Assembly: GCA_046732255.1 (NCBI GenBank)
Contig: JBKPMR010000061.1
Span: 18,037-82,036 of the forward strand
Direction: 5' to 3'
Length of the DNA stretch: 64,000 bases
DNA from: DATBLE01 sp046732255
Lineage (GTDB): Bacteria; Actinomycetota; Thermoleophilia; Gaiellales; Gaiellaceae
The position numbers and the translations under genes were made by a program. This document shows, in pieces, positions 41,636 through 49,985 of the stretch (positions are counted from its first letter, which is position 1; every line of letters begins with the position of its first letter). Below the pieces are notes generated by a model that did not search any database, was not told where the DNA came from, and saw only the letters and a list, made by a program, of their open reading frames with translations.

Positions 41636-42697
41636 GTGGTCGGACTCTCGATGCTGACCCTCGTTCCCGGGATCGTCGGCGGGTCGGAGACCTACGCGCG
41701 CGAGCTCTGCAAGGCGCTCGGTCGGGTCGGACGCCTCGAGTACCACGCGTTCGTCCCGACGATCGCCCCGGACGCAGGCGGCGGACTGCCGACCACCGTC
41801 GTCCGCGAGTATCGGGCCTCCCGCTCCATGCCGGGTCGCATCGTGGCGATGTCCCGCGCCGCGGCCGCCCCGGGCCGCCTGCGGCGCGCGCTCCGCACGT
41901 CAGAGCTCGACGCGATCCACTTCCCGCTGAGCGTGATGCTTCCGCCGCTCGATGCGCCCCCGGCCGCGACGACCGTCCTCGACGTCCAGCACGAGGTCTT
42001 CCCGGAGTTCTTCTCGCGCGCCGAGCTCACCTACCGGCGACGTGTCTACGGCTGGACAGTGAGGAGGAGCCGCATCGTGATCACGATCTCCGAGCACGCG
42101 CGCGCCGCGCTGATCGACCGCCTCCACCTCGATCCGGGACGCGTACGCGCGATTCACCTGGCGGTCGACCACGAGCGCTTCTCCCCGGATGGGCGGACCC
42201 GCGGGCCGTTCCTGCTCTATCCCGCGAACGCGTGGCAGCACAAGAATCACGCGCGCCTCTTCGAGGCCTTCACGGAGATACGCAGCGAGCGGCCGGAGCT
42301 TCGCCTCGTTCTCACCGGCGCGGGCCACGACCGCCTGACCCTCCCGGGCGGAGCGGAGTCGCGCGGCCACGTCAGCCTCGACGACCTCGTCGACCTGTAC
42401 CGCAGCGCCGGCGCGCTCGTCTACCCGAGCCTGTACGAGGGCTTCGGGATCCCCTGCGTGGAGGCGATGGCCTGCGGCTGTCCGGTGGCCGCCTCGAACG
42501 TCGCGTCGCTCCCGGAGGTCTGCGGCGACGCGGCCGTCTACTTCGACCCCCTCGACGCCGAGTCGATCGCGGATGGGATCCGCGCCGTTCTCGACCGACC
42601 GCCTCCCGGAGGGCCGGAACGCGCGTCCCGTTTCACCTGGGAGCGCTGCGCCCGTGAGCACGACGCGGTCTACGAGGAGCTGGCGGCGACCGCCTGA
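41636..42697 (+). CDS. GT4 glycosyltransferase
   Basis: 353 residues. MLTLVPGIVGGSETYARELCKAL is the N-terminal loop; TTVLDVQHEVFPEFFS and ITISEHARAALIDRL lie in the acceptor half; LLYPANAWQHKNHARLFEAF and SLYEGFGIPCVEAMACGCPVAAS in the donor half. GTG start with no other gene upstream on this strand. The 3' end overlaps convergent gmd by 28 nt. Confidence 0.9.
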   Translation: MVGLSMLTLVPGIVGGSETYARELCKALGRVGRLEYHAFVPTIAPDAGGGLPTTVVREYRASRSMPGRIVAMSRAAAAPGRLRRALRTSELDAIHFPLSVMLPPLDAPPAATTVLDVQHEVFPEFFSRAELTYRRRVYGWTVRRSRIVITISEHARAALIDRLHLDPGRVRAIHLAVDHERFSPDGRTRGPFLLYPANAWQHKNHARLFEAFTEIRSERPELRLVLTGAGHDRLTLPGGAESRGHVSLDDLVDLYRSAGALVYPSLYEGFGIPCVEAMACGCPVAASNVASLPEVCGDAAVYFDPLDAESIADGIRAVLDRPPPGGPERASRFTWERCAREHDAVYEELAATA

Positions 42698-43662
42698 CCG
42701 CGGAGCCGGTCCAGGTCGGCGTCGACGAGCAGCCGCACGAGCCCGTCGAACTCGATCGTCGGCGCCCAGCCGAGCCTCGCGTGCGCCTTCGAGGAGTCGC
42801 CGACGAGATCGTGGAGCTCGGCCGCGCCGCGGCGCAGCGACTCGTCGATCTGGACGTACTCGCGCCAGTCGAGGCCGACGTGGGCAAACGCGAGCTCGAC
42901 CAGCTCGCGGACGCTGTGCGGCACGCCGGTCGCGATCACGAAGTCCTCGGGCTCGTCCTGACGGAGCATGAGCGCCATCGCGCGCACGTAGTCGCCGGCG
43001 TAGCCCCAGTCGCGCCGGGCGTCGAGGTCGCCGAGCCAGAGCTCGCCTGCGAGCCCGAGCGAGATCGACGCTGCCCCGTTCGCGATCTTCCGCGTGACGA
43101 AGTCGAGCGGCCGGCGCGGGGACTCGTGGTTGTAGAGGATCCCCGAGCAGGCGTAGAGGCCGTAGCGCCGCCGGTACGAGCGCACGATCAGGTGCCCGTA
43201 CGCCTTGGCGACGCCGTACGGCGTCACCGGCAGGAGCGCCGTCTCCTCGGTCTGCGGCACCTCGCGCGGCTCGCCGAAGATCTCCGACGAGGAGGCCTGG
43301 TAGAAGCGGATCTCCGGGTCGACGTGCCGGATCGACTCGAGCAGTGCGGTGACGCCGACGGCGGCGAACTCGGCGGTCAAGACGGGCTGTTTCCACGACA
43401 TCGGGACGAACGACGGCGAGGCGAGGTTGAAGACCTCCTGCGGACGCCGCTCGCGCAGCGCGTCGACGAGCGAGAGCTGGTCTAGGAGGTCGGCCTGGAC
43501 GAGCTCGATCCGGTCGCGAATCGCGGCCAGGTTGTCGAACTGCTCGGAGGTCGCCCGCCTGACGACCCCGACGACCTCGTAGCCCTCGTCGAGCAGGCGC
43601 TCCGCGAGCAACGATCCGTCCTGGCCGGCGATCCCGGTGATCAGCGCGCGGCGCGCAGCCAT
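42670..43662 (-). CDS. gmd: GDP-mannose 4,6-dehydratase
   Basis: 330-residue SDR that makes GDP-4-keto-6-deoxymannose, precursor of GDP-fucose and related sugars. RALITGIAGQDGSLLAERLL is the NADP site, SSSEIFGE the catalytic Ser region, TPYGVAK gives Tyr149/Lys153, and NHESPRRPLDFVTRKI is the GMD hallmark. The sequence NLASPSFVPMSW where E. coli GMD has NLAAQSHV is a subgroup difference, so a related GDP-sugar dehydratase is possible. A GDP-fucose-synthase-like gene is 2 kb away. Confidence 0.87.
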   Translation of the reverse strand: MAARRALITGIAGQDGSLLAERLLDEGYEVVGVVRRATSEQFDNLAAIRDRIELVQADLLDQLSLVDALRERRPQEVFNLASPSFVPMSWKQPVLTAEFAAVGVTALLESIRHVDPEIRFYQASSSEIFGEPREVPQTEETALLPVTPYGVAKAYGHLIVRSYRRRYGLYACSGILYNHESPRRPLDFVTRKIANGAASISLGLAGELWLGDLDARRDWGYAGDYVRAMALMLRQDEPEDFVIATGVPHSVRELVELAFAHVGLDWREYVQIDESLRRGAAELHDLVGDSSKAHARLGWAPTIEFDGLVRLLVDADLDRLRGQAVAASSS

Positions 43663-43687
43663 CGGGCCTAGACGATAGCTTCCGCGC

Positions 43688-44404
43688 ATGTCGCTGACCG
43701 AGGAGCTCCGCTCGGCTCCGCCGGGGCTGCACGGCCAGTCGGAGTTCTGGGGGCTCGCCTGGGAGGCGCTGGCGTTCATCGAGCGGACGGTGCAGCCGGG
43801 GATGGCGACGCTCGAGACGGGCGCCGGTGCGAGCACGATCGTCTTCGCCGCCCGAGGCGCCGAGCACGAGACGGTGACGCCGTCGCAGGAGGAAGCAGAC
43901 CGCATCCTCGGCGAGTGCGAGCGTCGTGGGATCTCGACCGCGAACCTCACGTTCCGGATCGGATCTTCGCCGGACGTCCTCCGCGGCTGGCGGGCGCGGC
44001 CCCTCGACCTGGTGCTGGTCGACGGCGCCCACGCCTTCCCCTATCCCACGCTCGACTGGTGGTACCTGGCACCGCACCTCAAGGTCGGCGGGTTGATGCT
44101 GTTGGACGACGCCTATATGCCGCCCGTCACTGCGGTCGTCGACCACCTGCGGAACTCACCCGCCTGGCGGCTCGAAGAGCCGATCAGCTTCCGCACCGCG
44201 GTCGCGCGCAAGCTCGCCGACGAGGTCCCGGACGGCGAGTGGAAGGGCGAGCGCGTCGCCGGACGGATGAACTTCCGCTACCTGCCGCCGCGCAGACGCG
44301 CCGTCGCCGCCGTCCGCCAACGGGTGTTCTCGACGCGACTGGGGCTGCGTGCGGTCGAGGTCGTACGCCCGTACATCAGCCGTTCCGGCGGCGGAGCGGG
44401 CTAA
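43688..44404 (+). CDS. Class I SAM-dependent methyltransferase-like protein
   Basis: 238 residues. MATLETGAGASTIVFAARGAEHETVTPS gives the SAM loop, PLDLVLVDGAHAFPYPTLDWWYLAPHLKVGGLMLLDD the strand 4-5 region, as in Methyltransf_24-type enzymes. The DGAHAFPYP motif is like that of cephalosporin/rhamnosyl O-methyltransferases. ATG start 25 nt from the divergent gmd start. Acceptor unknown. Confidence 0.75.
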   Translation: MSLTEELRSAPPGLHGQSEFWGLAWEALAFIERTVQPGMATLETGAGASTIVFAARGAEHETVTPSQEEADRILGECERRGISTANLTFRIGSSPDVLRGWRARPLDLVLVDGAHAFPYPTLDWWYLAPHLKVGGLMLLDDAYMPPVTAVVDHLRNSPAWRLEEPISFRTAVARKLADEVPDGEWKGERVAGRMNFRYLPPRRRAVAAVRQRVFSTRLGLRAVEVVRPYISRSGGGAG

Positions 44405-44418
44405 CCTAGGCGATCGGA

Positions 44419-45582
44419 ATGGCGCCCATCGACGCCGACGTCGCCTGGACAGAGCAGGCGCTCACAAACCTGACCGCGGAGTTCGGAGACATCTACTCCG
44501 GACGGACGGTGCTCGTCACCGGTGCGGACGGCTTCATGGGCTCCCACCTGACCGACGCGCTCTGCCACCTGGACGCCGACGTCCATGCCTTCGTCCGCGC
44601 GACCTCGAGCGGCGCGCTCAACAACATCGGCCACCTGCGCTCCAAGCTCACCGTCCACTTCGCCGATCTCACCGACAAGACCTCCGTCGACTACCTGATC
44701 CGCGACCTGGACGGTACGAAGCCCTACGTCTTCCACCTCGGCGCGCAGGCCCACGTGGGCGAGTCGTGGCACCGGCCGTACGAGACGGTGACGGCGAACA
44801 CGCTCGGCACGCTGAACCTGCTCCAGTCGATCGTCGACCACGGGCTCGAGATCGAGGTGTTCGACACCGCGGGCACCTCCGAGGAGTACGGGAACGTGCG
44901 CGAGGCGGTCGCGCACCACCACGACTTCGACGAGGCCGGCGGGCTGATCCTGCACGAGCGCTCGCCGATCAACCCGAAGTCCGTGTACGCGACCTCGAAG
45001 GTCGCCGCCGACTTCCTGACCATGAACTACCACGACGCGTTCGGGCTCCCGGCCGTCGTCACCCGCATGTTCAACAACTACGGGCCGCGCCAGAACCCGC
45101 GGTACGTGACCGGGACGATCATCACCCAGGCGCTCGAGCGGCCCGAGATCGAGCTTGGCCAGCTCGAGCCGCTCCGCGACTTCTGCTTCTGCACCGACGG
45201 CGTCCGCGGGCACCTGACCGTTGCCGCAAAAGGCATTCCCGGCGACGTCTACGTCTACGGCCAGGGCGAGAACGTCTCGATGGCGGACTGGAGCGACCTG
45301 ATCATCCGCACCGGCGAGGCACACGGCTTCTGGCCGGCGGGGCGGCGCGTGGTCAGCACGGAGGCCCGCTACCGACCGGGCGCGAGCGAGGTGATGGCGC
45401 TACGCGTCGGCTACGAGAAGCTCAACCGCGAGACCGGCTGGCACCCGAAGGTGAGCTGGGAGGAAGGGATCCTGCACACGATTCGCTGGTATGCCGAGAA
45501 CAGGGAGCGCTGGATCGGCCGCGTCGACTGGAAGGTCCAGGTCGCGGAAAGTGCTTCGCACTTTCCGCGAGGAACAGCATGA
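44419..45582 (+). CDS. NAD-dependent epimerase/dehydratase (nucleotide-sugar SDR)
   Basis: 387 residues. TVLVTGADGFMGSHLTDAL is the NAD loop, FHLGAQAHVGESWHRPYET and DTAGTSEEYGNV the substrate region, and YATSKVAADF the catalytic Tyr/Lys. Overall nearest to dTDP/GDP-sugar 4,6-dehydratases, with a late extension. The final codons (ESASHFPRG) lie in a perfect hairpin (45542-45570), and the stop overlaps the next ATG (ATGA). Confidence 0.86.
   Translation: MAPIDADVAWTEQALTNLTAEFGDIYSGRTVLVTGADGFMGSHLTDALCHLDADVHAFVRATSSGALNNIGHLRSKLTVHFADLTDKTSVDYLIRDLDGTKPYVFHLGAQAHVGESWHRPYETVTANTLGTLNLLQSIVDHGLEIEVFDTAGTSEEYGNVREAVAHHHDFDEAGGLILHERSPINPKSVYATSKVAADFLTMNYHDAFGLPAVVTRMFNNYGPRQNPRYVTGTIITQALERPEIELGQLEPLRDFCFCTDGVRGHLTVAAKGIPGDVYVYGQGENVSMADWSDLIIRTGEAHGFWPAGRRVVSTEARYRPGASEVMALRVGYEKLNRETGWHPKVSWEEGILHTIRWYAENRERWIGRVDWKVQVAESASHFPRGTA
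45542..45570. repeat. Perfect 13-bp hairpin at the 3' end of the SDR gene
   Basis: TCGCGGAAAGTGC (45542-45554), loop TTC, GCACTTTCCGCGA (45558-45570). It ends directly at the GAGGAACAGC ribosome-binding region of the next gene, so folding could affect its translation. Confidence 0.8.
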
Positions 45583-46499
45583 GAACCCTTGTCACCGGTG
45601 GGGGAGGCTTCCTCGGCAGCCATCTCGTCGAGCGGCTGCGGGAGCAGGGCGTCGATCCGTTCGTCGCGCGGCGCGCCGACTACGACCTCACGCGCTGGGA
45701 GAACGCCGAGCGGCTTTTCGCCGACGCGCGGCCCGAGCTCGTGTTCCACCTCGCAGCGGAGGTCGGAGGGATCGGCGCCAACCGTGCCAACCCGGGGCGC
45801 TACTGGTACGCGAACCTGCAGATGGGCGTCAACATGCTCGAGCTGTCCCGGATCCACGGCGTCGACAAGCTCGTGATCGCAGGCACCGTGTGCGGCTACC
45901 CCAAGCTCGCGCCCGTTCCGTTCCGGGAGGACGACTTCTGGGACGGCTACCCGGAGGAGACGAACGCGCCCTACGGCGTCGCGAAGAAGTCGCTCCTGGT
46001 CGGTGCGCAGAGCTACCGGGAGCAGTATGGCCTGAACGCGATCTTCCTGCTCCCCACCAACCTCTACGGCCCGCGCGACAACTTCGACCTCGAGACCTCG
46101 CACGTGATTCCGGCGCTGATCCGGAAGATGATCGAGTCGCCGGACCAGATCGTGCTCTGGGGCGACGGGTCGCCGAGCCGCGAGTACCTGTACGTCGAGG
46201 ACTGCGCCGAGGGATTTCTCCTCGGCGCCGAGCGCTACGACGGGCCGGAACCGGTCAACCTCGGCACCGGCGTCGAGACGACCATCCGCGAGACCGCGGA
46301 GCTCGTCGCCGAGCTCACCGGCTTCGCCGGAGAGATCCGGTGGGACGAGTCGATGCCCAACGGCCAGCCGCGCCGCAGCCTCGACGCCTCCCGCGCGAAG
46401 GAGCTGTTCGGCTTCGAGGCGAAGACGCCGCTGCACGAGGGGCTGGAACGGACGATCGCTTGGTACCGGGCACAGGCGCCCGTCCATGCGGCCCCGTGA
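45579..46499 (+). CDS. fcl: GDP-L-fucose synthase (GDP-4-keto-6-deoxymannose 3,5-epimerase/reductase)
   Basis: 306-residue bifunctional SDR that converts the GMD product to GDP-L-fucose. LVTGGGGFLGSHLVERL is the NADP loop. The family pattern is well kept: LAAEVGGIGANRANPG, YANLQMGVNMLELS, GTVCGYPK, ETNAPYGVAKKSL with Tyr/Lys, LPTNLYGPRDNFDLETSHVIPALIRKM. ATG start in an ATGA overlap. With gmd nearby, GDP-fucose supply is complete from GDP-mannose. Confidence 0.9.
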   Translation: MRTLVTGGGGFLGSHLVERLREQGVDPFVARRADYDLTRWENAERLFADARPELVFHLAAEVGGIGANRANPGRYWYANLQMGVNMLELSRIHGVDKLVIAGTVCGYPKLAPVPFREDDFWDGYPEETNAPYGVAKKSLLVGAQSYREQYGLNAIFLLPTNLYGPRDNFDLETSHVIPALIRKMIESPDQIVLWGDGSPSREYLYVEDCAEGFLLGAERYDGPEPVNLGTGVETTIRETAELVAELTGFAGEIRWDESMPNGQPRRSLDASRAKELFGFEAKTPLHEGLERTIAWYRAQAPVHAAP

Positions 46500-48210
46500 A
46501 CGCGCGCGGCCACTCTGGTCGCTGATCGTCCGACGTCAACCCTGGAGCGTTCTCGGCCCGCTGCTCGTCCTCCAGTGGCTCTGCCTGGTCGTGTTCGCGC
46601 TCCGGGCCGAGCACAACGGCTGGCTCTACTACCAGGGCGGCGACCAGTCCTACTACTGGACCGGCGCGCACCAGCTCTCCGAGTGGACGCTCCCGGTCGC
46701 ACTCGTCGGCTACGCGTGGTCGTACCTGCTGATCCCGATCGCCTTCTTCGCCGGCGCGAACGTCCTCTCGGGCCTACCGGTCGTGATCGTGCTCAACGCG
46801 CTGATCCTCCTGCCCGCGGCGCTGCTCTGCCTATACGGGATCGCGACGCGGATCGCGGGAAGGGTCTTCGGCTACTGGGCCGCGTTCCTGTGGGTGATCG
46901 TCCCCTACGCGACGATCCCGATGTTCGACCAGCGCTACCACGAGAAGTACGTCGACATCACGCTCCCGCAGTCCCTCGGGCTGACCGTGCTCGGGGACTT
47001 CCCGTCGATGGTCTTCCTCCTGGTCACGGCGTACCTGATCGTCCGCGCGCTCGACACGCGGGACTGGACGGACGCGGTCCTCGCCGGTCTGACCGGCGGC
47101 TTCGCAATCGGTCTGAAGCCGTCGAACTCGATCTTCTTCGGTGCCGCCGTGCTCTGCCTGGTGGTCGCGCGGCGGTGGACGCAAACGGCGGCGTTCGCGG
47201 CTGCGCTCGTTCCGGGCCTGTTCCTGCTCGCGCTCTGGAAGCAGCGCGGGCTGGGCGAGCTGCCGGCGTTCTCGTCGACCGGGACGGGCGGCAGCAGCGG
47301 GTCGCTGGCGGCGATCGGGGCGGACGCGCCGATCGGATCGCTCGTCTCGCCGGTTCGCCGGTACGTCGACCTCAACTGGCACCAGCTGCACCGGAACATC
47401 GACGGCGTCCGCGAGTTCTTCTGGGCGGTGCGGCCGCTCGAGTTCGTGCCCTTCGCGGGGTTGCTCGCGATCGGCCGCCGCTCCTGGCCGAAGGCGATCC
47501 TCGTCTTCGCCTGGTTCATGACGTTCCTGCTGATCAAGGGAACCGACGACAAGGCGAACATCGAGGACGCGAGCTTCTTCCGCCTGCTGATGCCGAGCTT
47601 CCCTGCCTTCCTCCTGCTCCTCGCCTCGATCCCGCTGCTCGTGCCCGCCTTCTCCTGGACGCGCCGCGTGCTCCCGGTGCCGCTCCCGGCGCTGCCGTCG
47701 CGACGTCACGGTCGCCGGCTGCTCGCGGCGGCGGCCGCCGTCCTCGTGGCGCTCCCGCTGATCGTGGTCGCGGGCGCGATCCCGCAGAGCAATGCAGAGG
47801 CCGTCACCTACCGGCTCCAGGACGTCTACGTCCCGGTGCAGTCGTTCCACCTTAAGGCCGAAGTATCCGGCGGAAGAGTGCGCCTGACGTGGGACGCGCC
47901 GTACTCCGGCCGCACGAAGGTCTTCTACACCGTGCTCCGCTCGCGACCGGTCACGACCGATCCGGTGAACGACGACCGCAGGACGGTCGACGGGCTGTCG
48001 TGCAAGGAACGCCGGCACGGCGCACCGCTGAGCTGCGACCTGGAGATGACGCACCTCTCGACCACGACCGACCGGCGCTACGACGATCGCCCGCCGCCCG
48101 GCCGCTGGACGTACCGCGTCGGCATGACCGCGAACTGGGTCAACGACACCTCGCTCGGCGACGTGATGATCGTCAGCGACCCGGTGACGGTCAGCGCTCG
48201 CTCGTCCTGA
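46486..48210 (+). CDS. Polytopic membrane protein, GT-C-like, with extracytoplasmic FN3-like domain
   Basis: 574 residues with about 11 helices between 20 and 445, then a C-terminal outside domain with FN3-like sequence (FHLKAEVSGGRVRLTWDAPYSGRTKVFYTVLRS). YYQGGDQSYYWTGAHQL in the first outer loop may hold the catalytic Asp. GLKPSNSIFF and KGTDDKANIEDASFFRLLMP are other conserved-looking loops. It overlaps fcl by 14 nt and is likely a lipid-linked-sugar glycosyltransferase or polymerase; I cannot tell which. Confidence 0.7.
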   Translation: MRPRERARPLWSLIVRRQPWSVLGPLLVLQWLCLVVFALRAEHNGWLYYQGGDQSYYWTGAHQLSEWTLPVALVGYAWSYLLIPIAFFAGANVLSGLPVVIVLNALILLPAALLCLYGIATRIAGRVFGYWAAFLWVIVPYATIPMFDQRYHEKYVDITLPQSLGLTVLGDFPSMVFLLVTAYLIVRALDTRDWTDAVLAGLTGGFAIGLKPSNSIFFGAAVLCLVVARRWTQTAAFAAALVPGLFLLALWKQRGLGELPAFSSTGTGGSSGSLAAIGADAPIGSLVSPVRRYVDLNWHQLHRNIDGVREFFWAVRPLEFVPFAGLLAIGRRSWPKAILVFAWFMTFLLIKGTDDKANIEDASFFRLLMPSFPAFLLLLASIPLLVPAFSWTRRVLPVPLPALPSRRHGRRLLAAAAAVLVALPLIVVAGAIPQSNAEAVTYRLQDVYVPVQSFHLKAEVSGGRVRLTWDAPYSGRTKVFYTVLRSRPVTTDPVNDDRRTVDGLSCKERRHGAPLSCDLEMTHLSTTTDRRYDDRPPPGRWTYRVGMTANWVNDTSLGDVMIVSDPVTVSARSS

Positions 48211-49765
48211 GGGCGCCGGCAAGCCGCCCTGCGCGGGCCAGTGCCGCCGGCAGGCCCACGGCGACGAGCGTGATCCCACCCGCGAGCCCGAGCGTCGCCC
48301 ACGGGCCGTGGTCGTCCAGGACGTCCGGCGCGCGCCGCACGAGCAGGATCCAACCGACGATCGCGAGCGCCGCCCTGGCCGCGTCGACCGGTCCGAGCGA
48401 CGGCCTCGCGGTGGCGACGATGCCGAATCCAACCGCGGCCGCCAGCGCCACGAAGAAGAGCGCGACGCCGTGGCCGATGTGCAGCAGGTCGGCGACGGTC
48501 TCGGCGAACTGGCCGGCGGCGAAGCGGTGGAACCACGCCCGGTCGTCGGTGAGGAGCGGAGTCGTCAGCGTGAGCACGACCATCTCGACCCCCGAGCCGA
48601 CCGCGAGCGCAAGCGTGGTCAGGGGAAAGGACCGGTACGCCGCCGCGAACCCGAGAGCGAGGAACGGGAGGGTGGCGACGAGGAAGCGGGGCCCGGGTGA
48701 GTTGCCGCCGAACGGAGTCTCGTAACCGGCGTTGAGGACGAGGTAGAACGCGGCGACCGCCGCCGCAACACCCGCCTCGAGCCGGTGGCCGCCTCGGTAG
48801 AGAACCACCAGCCCGGCCGCGCCTGCGAGCACGACCGGCGTGAGGATGAGCAATCCGATCGGCGAGAACAGGAGTTCCACCAGGGTGCGGAAGTCCGGAC
48901 CGGTGATCCCGAACAGCCCCCGCTTGTTCGCGTCCTGGTCGCCGACGACGTTCGCGTACGAGAACGTGAACGGGTTCCCGAACGCCCAGAGGTTGAAGAG
49001 CAGCGCGGGCAGCCCGCCGACGATCGCACCGCCGGCGTAGACGCCGAGCCGCGTGAGCACGGGCCGGCGCGCGATCGCGTACAGGCCGAGGATCGCGCCG
49101 ACGAGCGCGACAGGGAACTCGACGGTCGCGGCGAGACCCGCCAGCAGCCCGGCGAGTCCGACCGAGAGCAGGCGAGGCGACCCGAGACGCTCCTGCCGGA
49201 GGACGGCAAACGCCGCGAAGGCGAGCGTCGCGCTGAGGACGTGCGAGAACAGCATCGTCGCGAACGGCAGGACCATCGTCGCCAGGCCGAGGGTGACCGC
49301 CGCCGCGGTGCCGAACCCACGCTCGAGACCGTTCGCCGTTCGGGCAACGAGCACCAGCAGCAGGACTGCAGGGAGGAGCGCGCCGAAGAGCTGGAGAAAC
49401 CAGACCTCCGGCCGCGACTCCCTGATCGGCTCGGCTCCCCCGGTCGCCTTCAGCAGGAGATACGGCGGCAGCACGGCGAAAGCAAGCCCAGGGGCCTTCG
49501 CGGCGTAGTAGTGGCCGTCGATGAACGAGAGGTCGCCGGTGCCGTCGTCCGCCATGCCGCCCTTCCCGACCTCGAACCGCGTCCGGTCGACGTAGGGCTT
49601 GCCGTCGGCGAGTGCGCGGACGAGGGCGTAGTGCGCGCCCTGGTTCCAGCCGAGGTACTGCACCGGGATCAGGTAGACGACGCCGACGGCCGCGATCGCC
49701 AGGATCGCCGCGTTGGCCCGGACCCAGGCCGCCGTCCGGGCGATGCGCTCGTCGCCGCCGTGCAC
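48191..49765 (-). CDS. Polytopic membrane protein (GT-C/dolichyl-mannosyltransferase-like)
   Basis: About 524 residues and 12-13 helices. The first outer loop has YLGWNQGAHYALVRALADGKPYVD and GDLSFIDGHYYAAKAPGLAF, as in actinobacterial membrane mannosyltransferase-like proteins. NPFTFSYANVVG and PFGGNSPGPRFLVATLPF are later loops. The frame is open further upstream, but that part translates a foldback repeat (49782-49946), so I use GTG 49765 (MHGGDERIART). The stop overlaps the convergent membrane-protein gene by 20 nt. Confidence 0.7.
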   Translation of the reverse strand: MHGGDERIARTAAWVRANAAILAIAAVGVVYLIPVQYLGWNQGAHYALVRALADGKPYVDRTRFEVGKGGMADDGTGDLSFIDGHYYAAKAPGLAFAVLPPYLLLKATGGAEPIRESRPEVWFLQLFGALLPAVLLLVLVARTANGLERGFGTAAAVTLGLATMVLPFATMLFSHVLSATLAFAAFAVLRQERLGSPRLLSVGLAGLLAGLAATVEFPVALVGAILGLYAIARRPVLTRLGVYAGGAIVGGLPALLFNLWAFGNPFTFSYANVVGDQDANKRGLFGITGPDFRTLVELLFSPIGLLILTPVVLAGAAGLVVLYRGGHRLEAGVAAAVAAFYLVLNAGYETPFGGNSPGPRFLVATLPFLALGFAAAYRSFPLTTLALAVGSGVEMVVLTLTTPLLTDDRAWFHRFAAGQFAETVADLLHIGHGVALFFVALAAAVGFGIVATARPSLGPVDAARAALAIVGWILLVRRAPDVLDDHGPWATLGLAGGITLVAVGLPAALARAGRLAGALRTSER

Positions 49766-49781
49766 CGCGGGGAGCCTACTC

Positions 49782-49946
49782 GGAGGGCTTGGCGAAACGT
49801 GGTCTGTGTCGTCAGGCCGCGCTGGGCGGCGCGCTGCGGCGTCCTCAGTCGCCCCGATAGTTGGTTCACTATCGGGGCTCCCTGCGTCCTTGCATCGTGC
49901 TCGCCCATCGCACCCTGGCGACGAGCAACGTTCCGCCAAGCCCTCC
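49782..49946. repeat. 165-bp foldback element with 19-bp terminal inverted repeats
   Basis: Left end GGAGGGCTTGGCGAAACGT (49782-49800) and right end ACGTTCCGCCAAGCCCTCC (49928-49946) are complementary with one mismatch. The centre is a perfect hairpin GCCCCGATAGT / ACTATCGGGGC (49851-49878). Parts of the interior also pair (CGGGT..GCG), with the element's midpoint matching the hairpin midpoint. No gene inside. It lies between divergent membrane-protein genes. Confidence 0.75.
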
Positions 49947-49985
49947 AGTGATTCGGGTCCGGGCTCGTTTGCGTAGATTCCGCGG

